From Opitutales bacterium (GTDB lineage: Bacteria; Verrucomicrobiota; Verrucomicrobiia; Opitutales; Oceanipulchritudinaceae), in assembly GCA_016932335.1 (NCBI GenBank), contig JAFGCZ010000012.1:186001-250000 (forward strand): 64,000 nt of DNA, in the 5' to 3' direction. Positions 8,859 to 18,481 of the stretch are shown piece by piece. Under the pieces are notes generated by a model. The model made no database searches. It worked only from the letters and a program-made list of their open reading frames with translations, and was not told where the DNA came from. Position 1 is the first letter of the stretch. The number at the start of each line of letters is the position of its first letter. Position numbers and translations under genes: made by a program.

Positions 8859-9539
8859 ATGACTGAAGAGAAAAAAACCGATATATTTATAATGCCGCAG
8901 CAGCGAAAGCTGGTTGTTCGCATTATTCTTTCGGCGGCTCTGACGACTCTCGGTATTGTTCTAGTATTGCCTTTGACTCAGTACCTCTCGGGGGATCCCC
9001 GGGACCAATACAGAATTCGATCCGTGGATGTGTCATTACCTCCTCCGCCTCCCCCTCCGCCGGAAGCACCGCCTCCTCCTGAGGAAGAGGAACCCGAACC
9101 TGAAGTTGAAGATATACAGCAGCCGCCGCAGCAGCTCAGTCTGAGTCAGTTGGAAGCCGCGCTGAACCCCGGTTCCGGTGGTGGAATTGCCGGCGATTTC
9201 AGCCTCGACAGTTTTTCGATTTCCGCCGAATCCGTTACGCAGGCTCTCTTCTTCAGTATCGACGATTTGGATAGTCGACCCAAACGCCTTAAGGCAATTG
9301 CTCCCGATGTACCCTTTGAGGTTCGTAATCAGGGGTTGAAGGGCATTATTCGTATCGAAATCATGATCGATGAACAGGGCCATGTAAGCGTTGGAAATGT
9401 CGTCGAGGCTACGCATCAGGAAATGGTTCAGCCTACAAAACAGGCTTTTAGTAAATGGCTTTTTGAGCCTCCCATGAAGGATGGTCAGCCGGTTAAGGCA
9501 AAATACATCCAGCCCTTCCAGTATGACTTCTCTAAATAA
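8859..9539 (+). CDS. tonB: TonB family energy transducer
   Basis: 226 aa. One N-terminal membrane helix (about residues 15-42) is followed by a proline/glutamate-rich periplasm-spanning stretch (eight consecutive prolines, then PPPPEEEEPEPEVE). A C-terminal TonB domain covers about residues 145-226, with 'GIIRIEIMIDEQGHVSVGNVV' and 'KWLFEPPMKDGQPVKAKYIQPFQYDF'. It transmits energy to outer-membrane TonB-dependent receptors; the receptor at 11.3 kb is the obvious local client. The rigid region is short, as in TonB2 proteins. Confidence 0.93.
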   Translation: MTEEKKTDIFIMPQQRKLVVRIILSAALTTLGIVLVLPLTQYLSGDPRDQYRIRSVDVSLPPPPPPPPEAPPPPEEEEPEPEVEDIQQPPQQLSLSQLEAALNPGSGGGIAGDFSLDSFSISAESVTQALFFSIDDLDSRPKRLKAIAPDVPFEVRNQGLKGIIRIEIMIDEQGHVSVGNVVEATHQEMVQPTKQAFSKWLFEPPMKDGQPVKAKYIQPFQYDFSK

Positions 9540-9557
9540 CTTTAAAAAATTGATCCA

Positions 9558-10949
9558 ATGAAGATTCCATTCATTAACTGCAACAAAAAGTACCTCGCAA
9601 TCGGTTTGCTGGGTGTGCTCCCATCTGTCGGCAGTTTGCAGGCACAGACCTATCCCCTTAGTGAAAACTCCTGGGATAATCCAGAGTTTGTAAATCGCTT
9701 TCTCGGCTCCTATGGCATTCTCACCGATGTAGAACCCAAAGTAACCACTGCCGAGCATGGCGTGCTCAGTGAGGTTGCGACTATGATGGCTGCCAATCAG
9801 AGCGATCTGGCGATTGAAAGCATAAAAAAAGCAATCACCGCTGAAAGCAGCGCTGCATATGAGTTTACTATTGCCAATATTTACCTGCAGAATGGTGACT
9901 ATGCCCAGGCCGAAACTTACTATAAGCAAGCTGTAAAAAAATTACCTGATTTTCAGCGCGCCTATCGCTATCTGGGGCTCTCCTATGTGCAGCAAGGTAA
10001 GTTTGAAGATGCCCTTAAATGCCTCATTAAAGCCATTGAGTTGGGAGATCGGCAGGGCGATACCTACGGTTTGCTCGGTTATTGCTACCTCAATCAGGGG
10101 GATTATCAGACCGCCTTGGATGCCTACCGCATCGCGTTGATTACTCAACCAAAGAACAAGGACTGGAAAATCGGTAAAGCCAAGTGTCTCTCTGAGGTAG
10201 GTCTTTACCGCGAAGCATTGGCCATCTTTAAAGAGCTGATTGCTCAGGATGGTGGCAAGACCAGTTATTATATTTCCTGTGCCAACGCCCATATCTCTCT
10301 TCAGGAATTTAACGAAGCTGCCAAATATTTGGAGCTCGTTTGCCGCTTGGGAGACGCTGAGAAAGACACCTACCTGCTTCTTGGTGATATCTACATGAAC
10401 CAGAACATGGTTAAGTTGGCTTACGAAACCTACCTTAAGGGCATGGATCAATTCCAGGGAATTCCGGCAAAAACATTGCTGCGTTCTGCCAATGCCTTTA
10501 TTCAGCGTTCTGCATACGATTATGCTGAGTCTTACCTTCAGAAAATCGGTGATTATGCTGGCGATACATTCAGCGAAAAGGATAAGCTTGAATTCCTTAA
10601 TGTTCAGGCTGAAGTTGCCTTATCTACAATGAAGGACGATAAAGCTGCTCAGATTCTTGAACAGGTTATTGATCTGGACCCAATGAATGGTCGTGCCATT
10701 CTTCTTTTGGCGGATTACTACAACAATAAGAAGAACGATACTGAAACGGCCGATTTCTATTATAAGCGTGCCGAAGGCATTTCCGCCGTTTCGGTTCAGG
10801 CTTATGTAGAACATGCCCGCGCCAAAGTAGGGCAGAGCAAATACGGCGAAGCTGTTAAACTTTTGGAAACAGCTCAGTCCAAAGAATATAAGAAAAACGT
10901 GGCCGATTACCTCGACGCTGTGCGTAAGGCTTATGAGGCCACACGCTAA
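9558..10949 (+). CDS. TPR-repeat protein of the TonB2-type operon
   Basis: Predicted exported protein of 463 aa. The signal peptide ends near SLQAQT. At least eight tetratricopeptide-like repeats span about residues 85-455, for example 'YLQNGDYAQAETYYKQAVKKLPD', 'YVQQGKFEDALKCLIKAIELGD' and 'YLNQGDYQTALDAYRIALITQP'. A TPR protein closes the TonB2 operons of vibrios and relatives, where it is thought to scaffold or tune the complex. It is the last gene of the operon, followed 20 bases later by a strong terminator. The function is inferred from position. Confidence 0.85.
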   Translation: MKIPFINCNKKYLAIGLLGVLPSVGSLQAQTYPLSENSWDNPEFVNRFLGSYGILTDVEPKVTTAEHGVLSEVATMMAANQSDLAIESIKKAITAESSAAYEFTIANIYLQNGDYAQAETYYKQAVKKLPDFQRAYRYLGLSYVQQGKFEDALKCLIKAIELGDRQGDTYGLLGYCYLNQGDYQTALDAYRIALITQPKNKDWKIGKAKCLSEVGLYREALAIFKELIAQDGGKTSYYISCANAHISLQEFNEAAKYLELVCRLGDAEKDTYLLLGDIYMNQNMVKLAYETYLKGMDQFQGIPAKTLLRSANAFIQRSAYDYAESYLQKIGDYAGDTFSEKDKLEFLNVQAEVALSTMKDDKAAQILEQVIDLDPMNGRAILLLADYYNNKKNDTETADFYYKRAEGISAVSVQAYVEHARAKVGQSKYGEAVKLLETAQSKEYKKNVADYLDAVRKAYEATR

Positions 10950-10969
10950 TCTTTTTCCGTTTTTAATTC

Positions 10970-11005
10970 AAAGAACCGCTCAAATTTGAGCGGTTCTTTT
11001 TTTTT
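10970..11005 (+). terminator. Intrinsic terminator of the TonB operon
   Basis: AAAGAACCGCTCAAA followed immediately by its exact reverse complement, then a T-run. This is a 15-bp palindromic arm with a GC core. Confidence 0.92.
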
Positions 11006-11265
11006 GCGAAAAATACTGAACAAAAAATATACACGCTAACGTTTGGCAGAGAATTTGCTCTTTCAATCATAGGCTTACCATTCAAACATGATAAAGATTG
11101 TCTTAAACAACGAGTTTTCAACCTCTTGCAGGGGTTCCATTCACAGGCTTTCTTTGCTGAATATTTTTGATTTGGAAGAAAATAAATCCAAAATTAGACC
11201 TGTATTGGTCGAAAATGTTCAAAATGTGTTTGCGTTTAGTGAGCTTTAAACAAAATATCTACTAA

Positions 11266-11286
11266 CTGTTTCCTCTAGGGAAACAG
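11266..11286 (+). promoter_or_regulatory. Hairpin repeat in the leader of the receptor gene
   Basis: CTGTTTCC-TCTAG-GGAAACAG is a perfect 8-bp inverted repeat, 30 bases before the receptor ATG and without a T-run. It could be an operator or a 5'-leader structure controlling receptor expression. The sequence shows only the repeat. Confidence 0.4.
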
Positions 11287-11316
11287 GAACTAGACTCTGA
11301 TTGATTAACCAAAAAA

Positions 11317-14046
11317 ATGCTCATGAGTAAAAAGCTATCTGAAAAGAAGTGGTGGCACACTATAGCGCTTGCCAGTGCTGTCATCGCAACCCTTCCTCTT
11401 ACTTCCTATGCTCAGGATACAGGCGAAGAAGACCTCGAAGAACTGGAAACCTTCACCATGGTTGGTTCCCGCATTAAGCGCATTGATGCAGAGCCAATCA
11501 ACCCGGTTGTAACCAGAACCAAAGAAGACCTTGAAGCATCGGGCTTTTCTACATTAAGCGAAGCTGTTCGCAGTCTTTCCTTTAATAGCGGACAAAGCCT
11601 TGGCGCTGATACTGGCAGTTCTACTTTTGGCTATGGTGCTAAAACCGTTAACTTCCGTGGCATTGGCGACAGTAATGTATTGATGCTTGTTAATGGCCGT
11701 CGTGCGGCTCCATTTGGTGCTTCTGCTGGATCGGGTTATGATACTGTTTTTGATTTGGACAGTTTGCCTGCATCAGCTATCGAAAGCATCAATGTTCTAA
11801 AGGATGGTGGTTCTGCCGTTTATGGTTCAGACGCTGTTTCTGGGGTAGTTGATGTTCGCCTTCGCAAGGATTTCGAAGGAATGAATACCACATTGAAAGT
11901 TGGTAACTTTGATTCCACTGATGGTATGCTCATCGCTGGAAGTGTTATCATGGGAACAAGTACTGCTGATACGTCGATCGTTGTTTCTGCAGACTATAAG
12001 AAGCAGAGCTCTGTTTTCGCCCGTGATCTTGATTGGCAGGGAAATAGTGTTGATTATCGTCCATATTATCAGGGCAATTCGGATGCATTGGATTATTTTG
12101 GTGCTAACTATCCTGACCGCCGCTCATCATATTCATTTCCCGCCACAGTTACGGTTATTGGAAGTGATGTGATCGATGATGGTCGATACACCTATGCTTC
12201 GCCAACAAGCAATCCAACAATCGACGGAGCTGTGGAAAGCGATGGAAGTGTTTATGGCCGTTATGATTACGCTGCAGATTATGGATATATGCCAAAAGAA
12301 GAAATCTATGGTTTCTATGCATCTGCTCGCCATAATATTACAGACAGCCTTTATGCATTTTTAGAAGTATCCTATCGTACTGCTTCTATTGATACCGATT
12401 CTGCGCCAACTCCCTTCAGTACCTCTTCGGAGCATGGTGATGCGGCAGATGGTAGTATGTATCTTCCTGCCGATAACCCATACAATCCTTTTGGTGTGGA
12501 TATTACTCAGATGACCATGCGTGTAACGCAGGCAGGTAATCGTATTACAAACAAGATGGTTGATACTCCTCGTTTTCTTGCCGGTTTAGGCGGTGATTTC
12601 GGTGGTGACTGGACATGGGAAACTGCAGCGCTTTGGACGAAGAGCAAGGTTACGGATGAGAACTACAACCTTTACGACGACAGAGTTCAGGCTGCCCTTC
12701 ATGGTGTAGACCTCGAGGATAATGAAACAGGGTTGGTCACTACCATGTGGCTCAATCCGTTTGGTCTCAGCAATGAAGAAGTCATCGATTATATTGGTGG
12801 TTATGATACTAATGTCGGTTCCAATGAGGTGTATAACTATGATTTCAGTACCAGTGGTACTATTGTAGAATTGCCTGCGGGACCTCTTGGTATTGCTGCC
12901 GGAACGGAATACCGCGAAGAGCGTTTTTCGGAAGTTGTGTCCAGTGCCAACAGTGAAGGCAACGTAGTTGGTGGTAGTTGGTTTAGTTCTTCTGCAGGAT
13001 ATCGCAACGTCTTGTCACTTTACACCGAGGCAACTATTCCTGTTACTACTTGGATGGAATTGCAGTTGGCTGGTCGTTACGAAGATTATAACGACTTTGG
13101 TGATACGACTAAGCCAAAGGTTGCCATCAAGATTCGCCCGATTGAGTCGGTCTTATTCCGCGCATCTTTTGGTCAGTCTTTCCGCGCTCCGGATTTGGCT
13201 TATCTTTACACTTCTGAGAAGGTCACTTTTACAAGTCGTAACTATGAAGATCCACTGCGTCCGGATGATGCTGGTAAGCAGATTGAGCAGCATGGTGGAG
13301 GAAATCCAGATTTGGAACCAGAAGAAACAGACACCTATTATGTCGGGGTTGCTTGGGAGCCTTCCGGTTTTCTTGAAGGCCTGCACATGTCTCTTGATTA
13401 TGTTCAGTTTGAAACAGATAACTTGATTACCAGCAATGGTGGTTCTGACTATTTGCGTAATGAAGCAACTGCACTGGAATATACTCAGAGCGGAGACATC
13501 GTTAGAGCTGCTCCTGCATTAGGAGAAACTTACGGTAAGATTGTTTACATCAAAACTAGCTGGATCAACGAAGAATCTCGTACATATCGCGGTTTGGATT
13601 TTGATGTTTCCTATGACTGGAAAACTGAAAACTATGGCCGCTTTACTGTAGCTTCCAATTCGACTTGGACTATTGAGTATTCTGAATCTGGCACTGAATA
13701 TACCGGTTCCGAGTATTATCCAAAATGGACTAGCACTCTTGGGCTTGATTGGAATTATGGTGATTGGATTGTAAATACCCATGCTCACTATGTTTCCAGC
13801 CGCAATGGTGAGGCTGCTCTTTATGACGAACCTGAAATTGATGGTTATACAACTTATGGTAGCCAGTTGACTGTTAATGCAGGGGTTACTTATAAGGGAT
13901 TTGATTACTTTGATATCAAGTTCAATGTTGAAAATCTCTTTGATGATGAACCTCCCCTGTCCTTGTGGGGCGATTTCGGAACCAGTACCGGTTTGGTTTA
14001 TACAAAACCGCGTTTCTGGTCTGTTACCCTCTCACGAGATTGGTAA
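11317..14046 (+). CDS. TonB-dependent outer-membrane receptor
   Basis: 909-aa outer-membrane protein. It has a signal peptide (cleavage near SYAQDT), an acidic linker, 'ETFTMVGSRIKR' typical of the entry into the plug, and a plug domain over about residues 60-190 ('LSEAVRSLSFNSG', 'NVLMLVNGRRAAPFG', 'LPASAIESINVLKDGGSAVYGSDAVSG'). A large beta-barrel follows with 'RASFGQSFRAPDLAYLY'. It ends in an aromatic residue (SRDW), as outer-membrane barrels require. It imports a substrate using the TonB complex encoded just upstream. A secreted peptidase and a peptide importer lie downstream, so a peptide substrate is a reasonable inference, but siderophore or carbohydrate uptake is not excluded. A start at the ATG two codons later (11323) is also possible. 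Confidence 0.93.
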   Translation: MLMSKKLSEKKWWHTIALASAVIATLPLTSYAQDTGEEDLEELETFTMVGSRIKRIDAEPINPVVTRTKEDLEASGFSTLSEAVRSLSFNSGQSLGADTGSSTFGYGAKTVNFRGIGDSNVLMLVNGRRAAPFGASAGSGYDTVFDLDSLPASAIESINVLKDGGSAVYGSDAVSGVVDVRLRKDFEGMNTTLKVGNFDSTDGMLIAGSVIMGTSTADTSIVVSADYKKQSSVFARDLDWQGNSVDYRPYYQGNSDALDYFGANYPDRRSSYSFPATVTVIGSDVIDDGRYTYASPTSNPTIDGAVESDGSVYGRYDYAADYGYMPKEEIYGFYASARHNITDSLYAFLEVSYRTASIDTDSAPTPFSTSSEHGDAADGSMYLPADNPYNPFGVDITQMTMRVTQAGNRITNKMVDTPRFLAGLGGDFGGDWTWETAALWTKSKVTDENYNLYDDRVQAALHGVDLEDNETGLVTTMWLNPFGLSNEEVIDYIGGYDTNVGSNEVYNYDFSTSGTIVELPAGPLGIAAGTEYREERFSEVVSSANSEGNVVGGSWFSSSAGYRNVLSLYTEATIPVTTWMELQLAGRYEDYNDFGDTTKPKVAIKIRPIESVLFRASFGQSFRAPDLAYLYTSEKVTFTSRNYEDPLRPDDAGKQIEQHGGGNPDLEPEETDTYYVGVAWEPSGFLEGLHMSLDYVQFETDNLITSNGGSDYLRNEATALEYTQSGDIVRAAPALGETYGKIVYIKTSWINEESRTYRGLDFDVSYDWKTENYGRFTVASNSTWTIEYSESGTEYTGSEYYPKWTSTLGLDWNYGDWIVNTHAHYVSSRNGEAALYDEPEIDGYTTYGSQLTVNAGVTYKGFDYFDIKFNVENLFDDEPPLSLWGDFGTSTGLVYTKPRFWSVTLSRDW

Positions 14047-14067
14047 TACTTATTACATTTAATAGAA

Positions 14068-14105
14068 CAAAGGTGTGGATTCGATTGAATCCACACCTTT
14101 TTTTA
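14068..14105 (+). terminator. Intrinsic terminator after the receptor gene
   Basis: AAGGTGTGGATTC-GATT-GAATCCACACCTT followed by a run of T. The 13-bp stem separates the receptor from the peptidase transcript. Confidence 0.92.
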
Positions 14106-14151
14106 TAGAATTGTAATTGATAATTTTAATTAAACCTTATTAAATTTTGAA

Positions 14152-16128
14152 ATGAAAACAAAAGTCTATTCTGTTTTATGGGTAGTTCTATTCTCAATTT
14201 TTTCTTCATTTCTCTCTTCTGAAATGATTCCAGTTGAGGATTTATTTAGAGAACCTCTTTTTAATACATTTGCGATTTCACCAGACGGTAAAACTCTTGC
14301 TACCATTGCTGATTGTGAAGGGAGTCAAAATGTTTTCCTTTTGAATTTGCAGACTAACGAAATAGCTTTACTGACTAAGGAAACGTCGGATGTGGATTCA
14401 GTTTTATGGGTCAACAATAAACGTATTATCTATACGCTGAGTAATAAGAAAGATGATGCGCGTAGTTTTGACGGTGGTATTCTTGCAATCAATATTGATG
14501 GAACTGAATTAAGGGCATTGCAAGAACCTTATGGATCTCAAGTCTCTAATGGGGTTGCTTTTAAGGGTGAGACTATAGATATTATTAATCGTTACAGTAG
14601 AGATGATGATTATGTTTTGATTTCTTCAAATAAGCGACGAGCTTATTATCCAGACATATATCTGATGAATGTTTATACTGGAAAGAAGAAAAGAGTTTTT
14701 AATAATCCAGGGAAAATCACTGCGTATGTTTCAAGCCCAAGAGGATCAATTAGGTTTGGTATGGAGGATGATATAAAAACTGGTGAATCTAAGAAAGTTT
14801 GGTTTTGTAATGATGAGGGAGGCTGGGAACTGCTTTGGGAATATAATGATGGTACTACTTATGCGGAACCTATTGCTATAGATGATGCCAAGAATATTGC
14901 CTATATTCAGAGTAATGTTGGACGTGATAAATTCGCCATTTTTAAGTTTGATATGACAACTAAAAAACTGGATCCAACTCCTGTCTATGAAGATCCGGTT
15001 TATGATGTTGAGCCTCAGTCTATTATTTCAAAATTCAACCGTACCGGTATTGCCGGTTTTTCTTATCAGGCCGATAAGCCGGTGAATGTTTTCTTTGATG
15101 ATAATTATAAAAACCTACAAGTCGCTATTGATGAGGCCCTTCCTGATACATATAATACCATTTATAGTAAGTCTGAAGACGGCAAACAGGTAGTTATCAT
15201 GTCCTATAGTGATGTTCAGGCTCCTACGTTTAATCGCTTGAATTTAGCTACTTCTGAGATGGTGCACCTTTCCGATGACCGGCCTTGGCTGAAGCCGGAG
15301 CTTTTGTGCCATACAAAACCCGTAGAATGGACTGCGCGTGATGGTCGTGTGATTCATGGGTATTTAACGCTGCCCAAGTCTTGGCATGAGGGCGACCCTG
15401 TTCCCTTTATTGTTCGTCCCCATGGCGGTCCTTGGGCTCGAGAAGAGTGGGGACTTACATGGCATTATCCGATTGAACGCCAGTATTTGGCAAACCGTGG
15501 TTTTGGTGTTCTTGAGGTGAATTTCCGCGGCTCAACAGGTTACGGTAAAGATCATCTGTTGTGTTCTTTTAAGCATCCTGCTAAAATGAACTATGACTTT
15601 CTCGATGGAGCTCTTTGGGCGATTGACCAGGGGTATGCTAATCCCGAGAAAATGGGAATTATGGGGGCCAGCTGGGGTGGCTATGCTACGATGGTTGGCG
15701 TCACTAAGTTTTCTGATGTCTTCAAGTTCGGGGTGAATTTCATGGGAGTAGTTGACCTTCCCATGCACATCAAACGTTATTTGAAGCGTGATAAAGGTAC
15801 AGAGTATAAAACCGCAGCCTATGATTATTGGTGTCAGCGCATTGGTGATGTGGAAAATCCGGACGAGCTCAAAATGCTTGAAGAGTGGAGTCCGATTAAC
15901 TACATCAAGAATATTCAAGGACCTGTTTTTGTTTATCATGGTCTTGAAGACCAAAATGTTCATATAGAACAGGCTAGGGCTCTTGTCAGTGCGCTCAAAT
16001 CGGAGGATAAGGAATTTGAAGAAGTCATTAGGGTTGATGAAGCACATTCAACTCATTTCGAAAATGACCGAATCGATACTTACACAAAAATTGACGAGTT
16101 TCTCCGGAAAATTCTGACTAAGAAATAA
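14152..16128 (+). CDS. Secreted S9-family (prolyl oligopeptidase-like) serine peptidase
   Basis: Exported peptidase of 658 aa. The N-terminal signal segment (about 1-22, FLSSEM) precedes a beta-propeller-like region (to about 390) and an alpha/beta-hydrolase domain. The catalytic triad can be read: Ser507 in GASWGGY, Asp600 in HGLEDQNV and His632 in DEAHSTHF. This order and spacing is that of S9C acyl-aminoacyl peptidase/DPP4-like enzymes, which cut short peptides. The gene lies between two terminators, after a TonB-dependent receptor and before a peptide ABC importer, so it probably trims peptides in the periplasm. The first 700 or so bases are clearly more AT-rich than neighbouring genes, a possible trace of different origin for the propeller half. 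Confidence 0.92.
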   Translation: MKTKVYSVLWVVLFSIFSSFLSSEMIPVEDLFREPLFNTFAISPDGKTLATIADCEGSQNVFLLNLQTNEIALLTKETSDVDSVLWVNNKRIIYTLSNKKDDARSFDGGILAINIDGTELRALQEPYGSQVSNGVAFKGETIDIINRYSRDDDYVLISSNKRRAYYPDIYLMNVYTGKKKRVFNNPGKITAYVSSPRGSIRFGMEDDIKTGESKKVWFCNDEGGWELLWEYNDGTTYAEPIAIDDAKNIAYIQSNVGRDKFAIFKFDMTTKKLDPTPVYEDPVYDVEPQSIISKFNRTGIAGFSYQADKPVNVFFDDNYKNLQVAIDEALPDTYNTIYSKSEDGKQVVIMSYSDVQAPTFNRLNLATSEMVHLSDDRPWLKPELLCHTKPVEWTARDGRVIHGYLTLPKSWHEGDPVPFIVRPHGGPWAREEWGLTWHYPIERQYLANRGFGVLEVNFRGSTGYGKDHLLCSFKHPAKMNYDFLDGALWAIDQGYANPEKMGIMGASWGGYATMVGVTKFSDVFKFGVNFMGVVDLPMHIKRYLKRDKGTEYKTAAYDYWCQRIGDVENPDELKMLEEWSPINYIKNIQGPVFVYHGLEDQNVHIEQARALVSALKSEDKEFEEVIRVDEAHSTHFENDRIDTYTKIDEFLRKILTKK

Positions 16129-16131
16129 TTT

Positions 16132-16162
16132 CAAAAAGGCCGATTCTATCGGCCTTTTTGTT
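16132..16162 (+). terminator. Intrinsic terminator after the S9 peptidase gene
   Basis: AAAAAGGCCGAT-TCT-ATCGGCCTTTTT followed by GTTTT. Confidence 0.9.
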
Positions 16163-16207
16163 TTACTTTGCATCATGCGCACAATTAACTCGTTTAGAAG
16201 GGATTTT

Positions 16208-16744
16208 ATGAAAAAAACGACTGGGAATTACCTGTTTCTCTCAATGCTTTTTCTTGCTCTACCAATTTGCTCCTCAGCGCAGGAAAGTGAGACCAAGCCG
16301 CTCAAAGAAATACAACAGCTCATGCCCCCGGGGGAGTTTCGGGACGCAGGCTTGGACAAGCTGACTCCGGAAGAATTGGATGTCCTGAATAAATGGCTTT
16401 ACGGTTATATTGAAGTCCAGCGGAAAGCCGCGGTGGATGAAATTGTCCCGGAAGGCGAGAAGGGATTTGGTTTGGAGCTGGTTAAAGAAGAAGTTGTTAA
16501 GCTTTTCCGGGATACTCCTGACGAGATCGAATGTGCATTAATCATGGAAGGTAAGTTTTCTGGATGGGATGGTGAAGCCGTCTTTAAGCTCGAAAATGGC
16601 CAGATCTGGAAGCAGGTCGATAAAAGCAGTTATTACTATCCGACAAGTTCGCCAGTCGTAGTTATTCGCAAAGGTGCTTTTGGCTCTTACTTTTTAAGTA
16701 TAAAAGGTAAGGGATCTAAATGCAAAGTAGTCCGAATTAAGTAA
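16208..16744 (+). CDS. Small secreted protein of unknown function
   Basis: 178 aa using the ATG at 16208, which has AAGGGA a few bases upstream; the ORF-track start at 16175 lacks a site. The signal peptide is KKTTGNYLFLSMLFLALPICSSAQE. The mature part contains 'FRDAGLDKLTPEELDVLNKWL', a pattern I recognise from many small secreted proteins of unknown function in Gammaproteobacteria and other Gram-negatives. A C-terminal beta-rich part ('GWDGEAVFKLENGQIWKQVD', then 'YFLSIKGKGSKCKVVRIK') resembles a small SH3-like or OB-like fold. It lies 18 bases before oppA, so it probably belongs to the peptide import operon. Function unknown. Confidence 0.75.
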   Translation: MKKTTGNYLFLSMLFLALPICSSAQESETKPLKEIQQLMPPGEFRDAGLDKLTPEELDVLNKWLYGYIEVQRKAAVDEIVPEGEKGFGLELVKEEVVKLFRDTPDEIECALIMEGKFSGWDGEAVFKLENGQIWKQVDKSSYYYPTSSPVVVIRKGAFGSYFLSIKGKGSKCKVVRIK

Positions 16745-16762
16745 CCCCCTAAAAATTTTCCT

Positions 16763-18400
16763 ATGTTCAAGAAGCGTTTCATCATCCTCTGTGCTTTATT
16801 TTTGGCTCTTTTTTTAACTGCCTGTGGTAGAAAAGAGCGCCCTGTGGATCTCGCCGTCAAAGAAGGTATTTTAATCATCGACAACGGCAGCGAACCCGAA
16901 GGGCTGGATCCACATACGGTCACCGGATTTCCTGAACACCGCATCCTGATGGCTCTTTACGAGGGCCTGGTGATCGAAAATCCTGACGTTCCCGGTGACT
17001 ACTTACCCGGAGTGGCCGATACGTGGATTTCCAACCCCGACCATAGTGTTTGGACGTTCCACATTCGCGATAATGCCCACTGGAGTAACGGAGATCGCCT
17101 CGTGGCAGAAGATTTTGTCTATGCGCACAATCGCATTCTAAATGCCGAGCTGGGGAGCGAGTATGCCGAAATGCTCTATCCTATCCTTAATGCTGAGGCA
17201 TTTCATGATGGAGAAATCAGCGATTTTTCCGAGGTGGGAGTTAAAGCCTTGGATGACTCTACGCTGCAGTACACACTCAAGGGGCCGACTGCTTATTTTC
17301 CCCAGATGCTTATGCACTACACTTACTGGCCGGTGCACCGTCCTACCATCGAAGCCTTCAATGCATTTTCCGACCGCACCACCAATTGGGCTCGCCCGGG
17401 TACACTGATCGGAAATGGCCCATTTGTGCTGAAAAACTGGGTGACCAATCAAGTCATCGAAGTGGAAGCCAATCCCCATTACTGGGATGCCGCTACTGTT
17501 AAGCTTAAAGGCATTCGCTTTTTGCCCATCGACAATCGGGATACTGCAGAGCGCATGTTCCTGGCCGGCCAGTTGCACAAAACCGACTCTGTTCCCTTTA
17601 ATAAACGCCGCCATTACCGCGATACCCGTTCCGATGTTTTCCATGAAGATGAGTTTTTTGCCGATTCCTATGTCGGTGTAAACTGTCGCAAATCTCCGCT
17701 CGACGATATCCGCGTGCGCCGCGCCCTTTATCTGGCAATCAATGACCAGCTCATTACCGAATCGGTTACCTTCAACGGAGATGCTGCCTTGTGCTGGGTG
17801 CCTCCCGTCATTCAGAATTACGATAATAGTATTAAGCGAGACTATGATCCGGAAATGGCTCGTGCACTTTTAGCAGAAGCCGGATACCCGGGAGGGGAGG
17901 GGCTCCGCCCTCTCGATCTGCTCATTGTTAACACCGACACTAATAAAATCGTTTCTGAAACGTATCAGGAGATGTGGCGCTCGGAACTTGGCGTGAAGAT
18001 CAATGTGGTGAACGAAGAATGGAAGGTGTTTCTCGATTCCCTTGCTCAAGGCAATTTTGACCTCTTTACAATGGCTTGGATCGGTGATTATATAGATCCT
18101 TCCACCTTCCTTGGCATGATGACGGAAGGCAACGGCAACAACCACACCGGTTGGGTGAATAAGGAATATGACCGCCTGTTGGAAGAATCCTCTTATATCG
18201 CCGACCCCGATGCCCGTTACAAAGTGCTTGGTCAAGCAGAGGATATTCTGATGACGGAGCTTCCCATTCTGCCCTCCAGCACCAATCCGCGCGTCTACCT
18301 GCTGGATAATCGCGTGCGAGGCTGGAAAAGCCACCCGATCGATAATCACCCCTATAAATTCATTTATTTTGCTCCGGAGAACGAATCCGAGAGTGAATAA
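16763..18400 (+). CDS. oppA: Peptide ABC transporter substrate-binding lipoprotein (copy 1)
   Basis: 545-aa SBP_bac_5 family protein that captures oligopeptides and hands them to the OppBC channel. The lipoprotein signal ends in LTAC with the lipid-bearing Cys21. Family blocks are 'GSEPEGLDPHTVTG', 'ESWxxNPDHSVWTFHIRDNAHWSNGD' style text ('DTWISNPDHSVWTFHIR'), 'FVYAHNRILNAE', 'NGPFVLKNW' and 'ANPHYWDAA'. It is followed by a clear paralogue and then by the membrane and ATPase subunits on the same strand. The peptide-length preference cannot be read from sequence. Confidence 0.94.
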   Translation: MFKKRFIILCALFLALFLTACGRKERPVDLAVKEGILIIDNGSEPEGLDPHTVTGFPEHRILMALYEGLVIENPDVPGDYLPGVADTWISNPDHSVWTFHIRDNAHWSNGDRLVAEDFVYAHNRILNAELGSEYAEMLYPILNAEAFHDGEISDFSEVGVKALDDSTLQYTLKGPTAYFPQMLMHYTYWPVHRPTIEAFNAFSDRTTNWARPGTLIGNGPFVLKNWVTNQVIEVEANPHYWDAATVKLKGIRFLPIDNRDTAERMFLAGQLHKTDSVPFNKRRHYRDTRSDVFHEDEFFADSYVGVNCRKSPLDDIRVRRALYLAINDQLITESVTFNGDAALCWVPPVIQNYDNSIKRDYDPEMARALLAEAGYPGGEGLRPLDLLIVNTDTNKIVSETYQEMWRSELGVKINVVNEEWKVFLDSLAQGNFDLFTMAWIGDYIDPSTFLGMMTEGNGNNHTGWVNKEYDRLLEESSYIADPDARYKVLGQAEDILMTELPILPSSTNPRVYLLDNRVRGWKSHPIDNHPYKFIYFAPENESESE

Positions 18401-18481
18401 TGTATGTGCAGTTTTTATCTTTCCGGTACATTCGGCACGACATTTGCGGAGACGTATTCTTTCATCAAACACATCAAACAT

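Larger units (their letters stand above)
10950..11316. other. 367-base spacer before the TonB-dependent receptor gene
   Basis: It holds the TonB-operon terminator at its left end and a small hairpin repeat close to the receptor start (listed separately). An open frame of 53 codons (11088-11249, M-I-K-I-V-L-N-N...) has no ribosome-binding site and no recognisable family; it is not called as a gene. Nothing else was recognised. Confidence 0.6.

Noticed and set aside
9041-9110. CCTCCTCCG-type repeated sequence
   Set aside because: Explained by the proline/glutamate-rich spacer of TonB; not an independent repeat element.
9036-9929. 297-aa minus-strand ORF opposite tonB and the TPR gene
   Set aside because: Its Arg-rich C-terminus is just the complement of the TonB proline codons.
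11088-11249. 53-codon open frame in the spacer before the receptor gene
   Set aside because: No ribosome-binding site, no recognisable family, and frames of this length are expected by chance in AT-rich DNA.
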